From Krasilnikovozyma curviuscula (taxonomy: Eukaryota > Basidiomycota > Tremellomycetes > Cystofilobasidiales > Mrakiaceae): a DNA stretch of 49,309 nucleotides. The translations under genes and the position numbers were made by a program. This document shows, one piece after another, positions 1 through 8,909 of this stretch (positions are counted from its first letter, which is position 1; the number at the start of each line of letters is the position of its first letter). The stretch lies in contig MVAQ01000161.1 in NCBI GenBank assembly GCA_014825775.1, positions 1 to 49,309 of the forward strand. The letters are read 5' to 3'. Under the pieces are notes generated by a model. It ran no database searches. It saw only the letters and a list, made by a program, of their open reading frames with translations, and had not been told where the DNA came from.

Positions 1-2659
1 GTTCCAACTGTCGACTTCATGTTTGCGAGCACGGGGTCTCATAGTGGACATCGCTCTTCAGCATCGCTCGACACAACTGCTGAAGATTTCGTCGTCAACC
101 ATCAGAATGGCGACGGTAGCATTTTAAACATGTGGGATTCCGACGACGACGACGAAGACGTGGAAACAGAGGGAGAGGAATATACAGATCGGCCTTTGAG
201 TCGGGTCCGAGAAGAAGAGGAAGAGCAAACATTAGGCGTCGGTAGTCTGGCACTCGATCGGGAGAGACGATGGAGGCGAATCGAAGAAGAAGCTGCGATT
301 ACGGCTGGGGTACCCAAAGTCGATCGGGTAAGTTCCTGAGCTCGATTGGCCACATTCTTTTCTAGTTGTAGTTGGTTCCTAATCCTAAGTTGACTGGCTA
401 GATCCTTGGTCAAGGAGCTCATCGATCTATCGACGTGTCGATCAATCCCTTCGCCCACAGACACTCCATCGCTTCGTCAGGCTCAATGGCATCCTTCTCA
501 CACGATGATGACGACGACGAAACATACCAGTTGGATCCATTTCGACGGGAGCCTCCTCTTCGAAATGCTTCTATTTCATCCTCAACCAGACGCTCTACAA
601 CCTCGTCGCAGACTCGGGATGTCACTCCTCGTTCTGGTTCTATCTCGCCCTCTACTAGTACTTCGTTTGATCTCAGAGGTGCACCATCACTGGAATCACT
701 ACAGCCCCTCATGCCTCAACCAAGAACCCCACAACAACAAAGCTTTTGGATCGCAGATTACCAGCTCAACAGTCCAGCTCCTTTTGCCAGCTCGCACACC
801 AGAGATATTACAGCTACTGGTGGAACTCAGCTCCAAACGAGGAATACTATCTCTCCCGAAGACAGGGCTATCTTGCTGAAACGGGCCAGGAAGTTGGAAC
901 GCATTCTTGGATCAGCGCTATCAGAAGCTCAGATTGCTGAGTCCATCCTTTCTCCAGCATCCAAATCAGCGTCAGCTTCATCGTCAGTTCCCCCTCGATC
1001 TCCTGCGAGAAGACAAAGCGACCCACAGACATCATTCGAAGCTATGCGAAACCTTGCAGAAATCCGCCTTCTCAGAAGCAATTCAACCTCACCAACTTTG
1101 TGGGACACCAAAAGTAACAACATATCATCATTGTCTCAAGGCAAACGGGGATCTCTCATTTCAAGCCTCAAGTTCCCATTCTCCGCGAACAGTTCTCCAT
1201 CGTCTACATCTAGAAGAGATGACCCGAAGCTTCCTCTGTTCCAAGTTTCTCAAAATCAGGTTGAAAGACCCACTGCACAGGCATCGAAGTTTCAAGCTCC
1301 CTATTATACACAACAAATTACATCCTCCACCACTTCCGTCGACCTGCAGGATCTTCATCCTGGACTGACCAATAGACTCCACCAGGCGACCTTGAATCGA
1401 CCGCTACCCCAAAGAAGGTCCCTCAGCCTCAACGTTATCAAACTCAATGAGGAGCCTGAAGTCCATGAAGACAGGGATAGCATGCTTTCGCAGGATGACG
1501 AACCACAGACTCCTCTCAGCGCGATCGACACTGCAGATTCAGCCACTACGTCTGCAACGAACACCCGACGAGGGTCGTTCACATCTGCATTTACCGGAAA
1601 TACCCAAGAGGCAGAGGAGCGCCGACTGAGAGTTCAAAAGCTTTCCAAACTTCATCATCTGTTAGGTCAAGAGGTTCTGGGAAACACCCACCATGCTTTC
1701 GGTTCGTATCTGAAGAATCCTTTCTTGTTTAAGTACGTGCACTGATATCTGTTCATCTTTTAGGCGGAGAAGCTGGTGGTGGACCATGGTTAGAAAACTC
1801 CAACAGTGATAGCTTCGTGGCATTCGATGAGAATGGGGAGGTTCTGAAGGACAAGAAGAAAGGTGTTCCAAAGTGGTTCGAATCCAAAGTTAAAACAACA
1901 CTCAACCGAACCTCATCAAAGTCTGTAGACTTCAAAGGAGACAAATTTGGGAAATGGAAGTCTAACTCTTATCCCAGTAGGTCGAACTCTTTCACTAACA
2001 ATGAAGAAATGTGGGGAGAACGTGAGGTAGAGTTGAGTGAGAAGGAGAAGCAAGGCATCGTTCGCCGGGCCAGTAAATTGAACTATGTGAGCTTTTCTGT
2101 AGATTCTTCAGCAAAGTTGTTGAAATTTACGACTAGAGTTTACTTATAGGTCTTTGGGGAGCTACCACCATCTAACCTTCTCATGCCTAGCGCGACAGAC
2201 CTGGATCGCGACGAGGTGAACCGCAAAGACTCAATGGCATCCGTAAGATCGAACAAGACAACATATACGACGTACACCAGATCCATCGCTGCCATCGACC
2301 ATCTCCTCTCATCTAAACCTGCCGCCCTCAGAAACATCATTTCGACAGTTGCCTCCGATTCATCATCATCATCACCGACAGACGACCACTTCGACCACAC
2401 ACCGTCACTGCCCCAAGATCCAACTCCGGAATCATCTCCCTATACAGATCACCAAGTGAAGAGAAGGAGCAACAAGAAGCTGCTGAAAGTGTTGGGCACG
2501 AGTGCAGGAGACATCTACGATGAGGTGCTAGGTTCTCTGGAGTCTGGTGCTTTTGAAGAAAGGATGAAGGGAGAGATGGGAGAAGAAGAGTGGCAGGATC
2601 TCCAGCATCAAATTGGTTCCTTGCGTGCTCGAAGGAGAGAAGTTGAAGTAGCTGAGTAA
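1..2659 (+). CDS. Uncharacterised Ser-rich protein with three RA-K-L..LGE motifs, 5' end cut by the window
   Basis: Exons 1-327, 402-1701, 1764-2086 and 2150-2659 give one open frame that ends at TAA. The frame is open back to base 1, so the start may lie upstream; the first ATG in view is at 19. I do not recognise the family. The product is acidic at its N-terminus (an Asp run, then Glu runs) and very rich in Ser, Thr, Pro and Arg, so probably largely disordered. Three copies of a short helical motif stand out: RARKLERILGSAL (about 867-917), RVQKLSKLHHLLGQEV (about 1626-1677) and RRASKLNYVFGELPPSN, which spans the last intron. The C-terminal 50 residues are charged and look helical. The second intron uses the weak donor GTTCGT, chosen because it alone keeps the frame (HHAF/GGEAGGGPW). 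A cytoskeletal or signalling scaffold is possible, but nothing proves it. Confidence 0.75.
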
Positions 2660-2760
2660 CAACATGAATAGACATATACATGATCGAAATGTTCATCTCG
2701 AATTACTAGCTATAATGTACCATATATGGTTGATTGGAGTAATTTCTTCGTATTAAGAAA

Positions 2761-4385
2761 CTACTCGTCCTCATCGTCCTTTCTCGTTGGCCAGTCGTTC
2801 TTCCTAAGCACGTTCACTCGGTCGCCGACACGAAGAATGCCTTTGGAGAGCGATGGGATCGCATTAACACCAAAACAAGCGAGATGTTTCTAAGGCAATT
2901 GAATAAGTTAGTGGATAGATTTAAATGCTAGTGGTGAAGGTTGAGAGGACTCACATTCGAGCTGTCGACGTTTCTGTACTTGGTCATCATCTTGAATGGC
3001 AAAGCGTCATTTCTAATGCCGGTCGAGGGACTGACATTGGGCAGTAGACAACGGCCACACTTTGATGCAATGACAAGTCGATTCATCTTCTGGTTGACTT
3101 TGCCTTCCCCAATCTCAATAACTCCCCAAGCATCCTCCATGTAAGGAACACCGGTCCGTTTGTCCAGCGGGGCAACAACGAGGTTTGGTCTGTAGCGGCG
3201 TATCACATCTGGGTCTGCGTCCACCATTGAGGGAAGAGTCTTGTGTGCGACCTTGAACTTTCCGGTTTCGGCTTCATGGAGTTTGACTTCGACGTCAGCG
3301 ACTGAGGGAGTTGAGATGATGAGGAAGGGAAATCCATCTGAAGCGAAAGGAAACCTTTCAGAACAAATTCACAATTACGAATAAGTCGAAGCACAAATAA
3401 TCTCACCCGAGAAAGCCGTCTTTCTGTCTTCAGGCACAGAAGAGACAAGAGGATAGTCCGCCTCTGGATACAGCTCAACTGGTCGCGGTGTTGGGCCCTT
3501 AATAACGAAGTAAACTTCCTTCTCCATAAATTTGGAGAGGAGAGCGGATGGACTCTCAGCACCCGGAACCTTAGAAGGGACGATGTAGCCGTCCGTAGCA
3601 TGGGACCAGATCAAAACACCATCCAATCTGGGTGAAAAAGAACCGCGCCGGTGAGTACGATATATTCGCATTAAGCATTTACTGCAAAATCGGCTCACAG
3701 CTCCCAAGTAGCTTTCTGTTCCTCAGTAGGCCAAAGGTCGACCTCGAAGCTGGCGAGCTTGGACTCTGCAGGGAACGACACTCGTAGTGTCCCTGTTTCT
3801 TTGTCGATTTCAGGAGAAATGAGAACCATCTATAAAATCAAAGCTTATCAGCATGTCGCAAGGAAGTGTCTGGAGTTTCTGAGGTCGAGGAAAACGTAAC
3901 ACCCACGTTCGCAATCGTCCGAGCAGTCAAGCACTTTTTGTCCTTCGCGTCAACAATGACCCACTGTCTATCGAACTCCAGTCCTTCACTGGTGTAGCGA
4001 GATTCAGTGAGTTGAATACCTCGGCAGCTCTTGATAGGATGCACTTGAATTTTGTCGAGCACGAGACCTGAACGAAAGAGCATATCGAGTAAGCAAGTAG
4101 ATTTGGCACTTAGTAAGGATGAATAATTAGAGAAGAATTACCAGTAACAGGGGCTCTCTTCCTTCTTTCATCCTCTTTTTTTTTTAGGAACGAGACAAAG
4201 AACCAGACTGTCGGCAGGACGACCAGGATGAAGGTGAGGATGAGGGGAGCTCCTTCGAGCGTATCATCTAGGAATTCTTTGCTGAAGTAGCTGTCATATT
4301 GCTTGAACTGAGGCCGAATGTATCGTCCCATGGCGAAGAAACCTGGCGTTTGAAGCAAGATGTCGTTCGAGTCATCGAAGCACAT
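2761..4385 (-). CDS. MOSC-domain molybdenum-cofactor protein, mARC-like, with N-terminal membrane anchor
   Basis: Six exons (4142-4385, 3907-4067, 3699-3829, 3407-3627, 2955-3337, 2761-2889) encode 422 aa. Residues 47-67 form a hydrophobic membrane segment followed by a very basic stop (KKKEDERRKR), then the MOSC N-terminal beta-barrel (DKIQVHPIKSCRG, FDRQWVIVD) and the MOSC domain (RYRPNLVV, then SKCGRC..P...P.TG). The Cys in the GRC motif is the residue that binds molybdenum in the mARC/MOSC family. Human mARC reduces N-hydroxylated compounds with cytochrome b5 at the outer mitochondrial membrane; the same membrane topology is seen here, so an N-reductive role is inferred. The start is the first ATG after an in-frame stop; a TTG ten codons upstream is less likely. 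Gene is head to head with the kinase at 4550 and converges on the gene at 1-2659. Confidence 0.88.
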
Positions 4386-4549
4386 CGCAGGATTTCCGCA
4401 GGCGGCGGATTTCAACTCACTGGCTGAGATCTAATCTCTAACCACGAGCAAAGGTTCTCAAGTTCTTCCTGACATCCAGATCTGAATGCATCGCTCATCG
4501 GAGCTGGAGCTGGAAGCCACTCTAGCTAGACCGGACGACTACTACAGGA
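4386..4549. promoter_or_regulatory. Short bidirectional promoter between the MOSC gene and the kinase
   Basis: Only 164 bases separate the MOSC start (minus strand) from the first in-frame ATG of the kinase (plus strand), so both promoters and 5' UTRs must lie here or overlap coding sequence. No TATA box is visible. The stretch also holds an out-of-frame glycine-loop-like reading (4494-4526), discussed in the findings, so part of it may really be kinase coding sequence. Confidence 0.45.
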
Positions 4550-5934
4550 ATGAACATTGGTCAGCTAATTGCCGTGAAGAACTTCACAAAGGGAGACTTG
4601 AAGGATTCAGGGGATGACAAGATCTACATCAAGTCAGCTTCTGGAGATGAGCTGGATAGGTTTCCTCACGACATTAGAAAGGAATGTCAAATACTGAGTA
4701 GACTGTTTCATCCAAACGTAAGATGCTGTCTTTTGAGTGCAACTCGTCGCCTGCTCTGCTGTTAATCATAAGCACTTTATGGTCTTTAATTCATCTTACA
4801 GATCATCGCAATGCTGGGATCGGAAGTCAAACCAGGCGAATTCAAGCTATACCTACCCCGCCTCTCTCAATCACTAGCAGCACTCCTCAACTCCTCGTTC
4901 TTCTCCCCTCATCTATCGCCTGTGACCACTGAAGAAGATGATAAGCTGTATGGTGGATGTGAGTCCATCCAAGACGACATCTTTTTGGAGAAATGCGGAA
5001 GCTTGATTCGTCAAATCAGCCTCGGTGTCGAATACCTTCACTCTGACGAGGTCCGCATAGCCCACCGAGATTTGAATCCCTCAAATATAATGATTGATGC
5101 AAAAGGGGTCGTCGTGAGTGCTCCTAGAAAATTGTGGTTTCCTTTGACAGTGCTCGATTTGACGTGAGTCCTCGCTTTCTGCCAGAAACTGATTGACTTT
5201 GGAATTGCGTGGGATAAACAAACAGACTCTCCCAGTAAATTCTCTGAAGCTGTACAAGATCTGTATGAGCTTGAAGGAAATCTGTGCTTGGATATCGGAA
5301 CGGGGTGAGTTGCACTTTGGCTGGCGCGCGAACGCATCCCCTGTACTGACCAGAGCCCCCCTGTATCTATAGTCCATACAAAGCTCCGGAGCTTCTTTTT
5401 GGCGATGTGAGCTACGACCCATTCCAGGTAGATCTATGGTCGCTCGGAGTGACGATCTCGTCTTTCTTCACTCCACTAGTCTGTGGAGATCAAAATATCA
5501 CCTCTGATGACGGGTCTGCAGAAGGAGAATCAGAGGAAGCTTTAGGTCCCAAGCCATTTTATGTGTTTCAGAAAGGAGGGAAGTGGGAGAGGCAAACGCT
5601 GTTTAGCCGCGAGATGGGAGATTTAGGGTTGGCAGGCAGCATCTTCTCAGTCTTAGGCTCTCCAACGAGCGACAGCTGGCCAGTAAGTTGCCTTGTTTGA
5701 TCCATTTTGTTGAGATTTTACTGAAATATCTGTTCTTTTTCACAGGGATTCAAGTTGTTACCAGATTCTGACAAGTTCCCATTCTTCGAACGTCAACCCC
5801 AGCCGCTTCAACCTCTTCTCCCGAACCTGCCCCACAGCTCCACCAAGTTGGTCGTTCTCATATCATCTCTAGTGAAACTAGCACCAAGTGACCGTTGTTC
5901 GGCTTCAGAAGCTGTCAAAATGTTGTCTGAATAG
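4550..5934 (+). CDS. Cak1/Csk1-like protein kinase (CDK-activating kinase type)
   Basis: Exons 4550-4717, 4802-5113, 5186-5304, 5373-5682 and 5746-5934 encode 365 aa. Visible kinase landmarks are the beta-3 lysine (IAVKNF), the alpha-C glutamate (RKECQIL), the catalytic loop HRDLNPSN, KLIDFG, and KAPELLFG followed by the D-LWSLGV helix. The form of the segment after APE, with SIF..LG.P....W near the end, is that of yeast Cak1 and fission yeast Csk1, which phosphorylate the T-loop of CDKs. Two features are odd: the catalytic-loop Lys is Asn, and the frame starts just before the AVK strand, so there is no glycine loop (S. cerevisiae Cak1 also lacks a standard one). An in-frame TAG at 4523 blocks a longer N-terminus. 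The true start may be different if the assembly has a frameshift upstream. Confidence 0.75.
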
Positions 5935-6000
5935 GGGCCGTAAAGATGGAAGTAATGATACAAGGAGAATCGTCGGGCATTATGCCTATCATCATAAATA

Positions 6001-7134
6001 CTAGCAAGCGCAACCACTTCCAGAACTACTACTAGGTATCGAATTATTGGTCAGTTTGATACCGGAAGGCTTCGCTGTCTCGAAAGAGCCGCTATATATC
6101 TTCTCGAGGATGTCGCGGGCTAGAAGAGGCAAACAAGTGTCACAGATTCTGCATAGGATTCAACACACAGTAAATGCAGTAGGGAATTTACTCACCAGTA
6201 CTGTCGAACGCTTCCTTCACCGCCAGCCCGGTCTTTGCGCTTGTCTCTAGGAACATCAACCCTTCCTTCTCCGCGAAGGCCTTTCCTTCCTCCGTTGATA
6301 CCTGCCTTGTCCCGGTACCTTCCTCCGAGTCCGAGTCACCATCCGCCAAGTCCACCTTGTTGCCTATCAGGATTATTGATACGTTAGGGTCGGCATGCTG
6401 TCTGAGGTCTGTGAGCCACGACGACGTCTGCAGGAACGCTAAACGTTCAAACGCAGGTAATGAGTCTACGCAACCATCAAGAACTTGTCATTCTTTACTC
6501 ACTGTCTCGTCGATTTACGTCCTGTTGTGTATTGGTCAGTCACAAAAGCAAGTTGCGGGAACAGACACGTTGGGGCGACTCACGTAAACCAGAAGAGCAC
6601 CGGCAGCACCTCGATAATAACTCTTCGTTATAGCTCTGAACGACGGGGACCCAGCTGATCATTCGGAAGAGAGGATGTCGACAACGAGCGGTCAGTCAGG
6701 AAAGCGAGCTTTAATCCTGACGGCATATCGACTAACCGACGTCCCAGCACTGTATCTTCACTTTCTTACCCTCTGACCCCACTGTCAGTAGACATGATCC
6801 AAACTCTACACCCTGTCAGGTAGAAAGAGAGAGAAAGGCGCAGCCCGTAAGACCAACGTGAGCTTCAACGGATTCACTTTGCAAGAAGTTCTTACTATTG
6901 TAGGATCAGGATTCGCCAGGAAGCGATCGTCTGTTAGCCTGATAAGGATGGAACTTTTCCCACATGCTGCTTCTCCTACCACCACATATTTGAGGATGCT
7001 GTGAATGCAAAAGGAGAAACGACGGGTCAGCGAGACTCCTCTGTGAACGGAAGCATCGACGATATCTCGTCCGAGCCGACAACGAACGTCGTGAAAAAGT
7101 GTACTGCTACTTACTAGTCCCAAGTCAGTGGCAT
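6001..7134 (-). CDS. Rab-family small GTPase (Rab2/Rab4/Rab14-like), atypical switch II
   Basis: Seven exons (7115-7134, 6896-6998, 6737-6812, 6584-6654, 6503-6521, 6196-6438, 6001-6119) encode 216 aa. One is a 19-base exon (6503-6521). Motifs: P-loop GEAACGKS (15-22), switch I TIGVEFG, RabF-type SYYRGAAGALLVYDV, NKVD and ETSAK, and a C-terminal ...GCAC, a CXC geranylgeranylation signal. RRDTF and the long GIK-containing tail resemble Rab2, a Golgi/ER-to-Golgi regulator, with Rab4 and Rab14 as alternatives. Two oddities: switch II reads WDVAGSP where almost all Rabs have WDTAGQE, so the catalytic Gln is Ser (residue 69), and a strongly acidic insert (DGDSDSEEG) follows NKVDL. The product is therefore expected to be GTP-locked or slow in hydrolysis, which is inference. 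Confidence 0.88.
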
Positions 7135-7490
7135 GGGTGTTTTTGTTTTTTTACCAGGTTTGAGGTTTCCGGCGAAACTGGTCGGTCAGGCGGTTGTGTC
7201 GATAGGAGGGTCGTCGCCACGCAATGATGGTGCTTTAGATGTTGATGAGAGGACTGGCAAATCGTATATATCCAACAATCATTCTATGTTTCTACAGATT
7301 GGCCTACGGCTCGCTGAGCCTGAGCAAAAGAAGCACAAAGTAGTATCTCTGTAATAGTCTCAGATCGGCGACATCAAGTCACGAAACAAGGAAGAGAGCA
7401 TCAAGCTCTGAAGGCCACACCAAGAAAATAAATCTATCATATGTATAACACTAAAAAAAAGGAACTGATAAAAAACAGCGAGAGATAAAG
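7135..7490. other. Intergenic: Rab promoter and 3' end of the secreted barrel gene
   Basis: These 356 bases lie between two minus-strand genes. They should hold the Rab promoter and the 3' UTR of the gene at 7491-8395. I see no further coding exon, TATA box or RNA gene. Confidence 0.5.
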
Positions 7491-8395
7491 TTAAGCCCAG
7501 TGCCAGTTAATGTCGTAGATCCCCTCCTGAGTGTAATCGGTTGACCCAGCAAGAGAAGAGATGGCACCGATGGAAAGATCAATGGAGTTGGCATTTCTAC
7601 AGCCGGGACACATGTCGGCTGAGAATAGATGTAAGCAAAAGAAATTGAGGTCAGCGCCATCGATCTTGTTTGTTGTGGTTGGGGAAACAAGGAAAAGAGA
7701 GGAGTGGAAACTATGCCTACTTACCAACAGTGACGGTGATAGTCTGACCGGTAGAAGGGGCTGTGATGACAATCTGTCGACCACAGTTTCCACCATCGCC
7801 ATAATAGCTTGGGGTGATGGCAGCGATCATAGCAGAGTCCGGGTTTTGCTGACCGCAGGCACCATAACCACCTTCTTGGTAGAAATAAGTCGCGATTCCA
7901 CCGGTCTCGACGTCGGAGGATGATGAGGAGGTTGTTTTAGATAGAGTTTCACTGGTGGCTGTCAGGGTCGAGGTGGTTGTGGGAACTGGACTGTACGACG
8001 TAGTGGGTGTAGAGGTCTCGATGGAATCTGGAAAGGTAATAGTGGCAGCAGTAGGTTCTGCGATGCTGATGGTGGAAGAGGACAAAGAGACGGAGGATGG
8101 TGTAGCCGCCAGAGCATAGAAGCTCGAGCCGTTGTACAGCGCTGAAGAAGCGTATCCCGAAGCGCTCGGAAGCAGCGAAGAAGCAACATGGGGCCGAGTG
8201 TGAATGTGCTCAGCACGTTGTACGACATTGCCTGTTTAATGGAAGAAGAAACGCCACGAGTCAATTCAAAACACTCAGTGCGAACGCAGCGGAGATAGAA
8301 ACGAAGGGGTACTTACACGCTCTATGGGCCACCGGAAGGCTCTTCACAAGGGTAGCTGACAGAGCGAACACCACAGCGGAGTACGAGATGAACAT
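7491..8395 (-). CDS. Secreted double-psi beta-barrel (RlpA/expansin-like) protein with Ser/Thr linker
   Basis: Exons 8317-8395, 7725-8231 and 7491-7618 encode 237 aa. The N-terminus is a signal peptide (about residues 1-19, hydrophobic YSAVVFALSATLVKS). A Ser/Thr/Pro-rich, probably O-glycosylated linker follows. The C-terminal 100 residues form the double-psi beta-barrel of RlpA-like, barwin and expansin-like proteins: TYFYQ..GYGACG, GNCGRQIVI, VADMCPGC and SIDLS, with paired cysteines and the conserved Asp of the barrel. Fungal members include expansin-like proteins and small secreted inhibitors; most have no proven enzyme activity, so a wall-loosening or carbohydrate-binding role is inferred. 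A TATA box lies about 155 bases upstream on the same strand. Confidence 0.88.
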
Positions 8396-8909
8396 GGTGG
8401 TGGAATCTGGGCTTGTTTCTGGGAGGGGACAGTGATGAGACGGAGAGACGGAGAGATGAAATGAGAAGGCGAGGAGGAGGGATGGGTTGCAGAGAGATGA
8501 GAGTGGGTTGCGTTGGGGTAGATAGACGGAAAAGAGGGAGACTGTCCTCCTTTTATACCTTTGCATCTCATTCGAGGGTGTCGCTCGGACAAGACAGGGT
8601 CAGTGCGTCCAACTGGCGGAAATGGAGGTCTGCCGGGGTGGCCCGGGCTGATCAAAAGTGGGGCGGTCACGCCTGCGGTCGGAGTATGCGGGCGTTCCAT
8701 GTCTTGAGCTGGACACCCGAATATTGGGTTTGAGGGCCGAACTAGGGCTTTCTAAAGTCGTTCCAGTTGAAGGGCATTGGCCTTGGAAATTCTATGTCTG
8801 CGCGTTTGACTTTCCACTACACCACGGGCGAGATATTAATTAGTGCTTCTTCATTCCACAGAATGTATGTCAACAGCGACAAAGACCGCAAGTCCCCTCC
8901 TCGCTAACT
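8396..8909. other. Intergenic: promoter of the secreted barrel gene
   Basis: About 510 bases between the barrel gene start and the stop of the transcription-factor gene, both on the minus strand. It contains the TATA box at 8550-8557 and a purine-rich 5' leader (8400-8540). Short open frames here do not look like genes. Confidence 0.45.
8550..8557 (-). promoter_or_regulatory. TATA box (TATAAAAG) of the secreted barrel gene
   Basis: On the minus strand the sequence reads TATAAAAGG, a consensus TATA box, about 155 bases before the ATG at 8395. A TATA promoter would fit a regulated secreted-protein gene. Confidence 0.45.

Noticed and set aside
2720..2729. CCATATATGG, a perfect CArg-box-like palindrome
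   Set aside because: It sits between two convergent 3' ends, where a promoter element is unlikely; A/T-rich palindromes are common in terminators.
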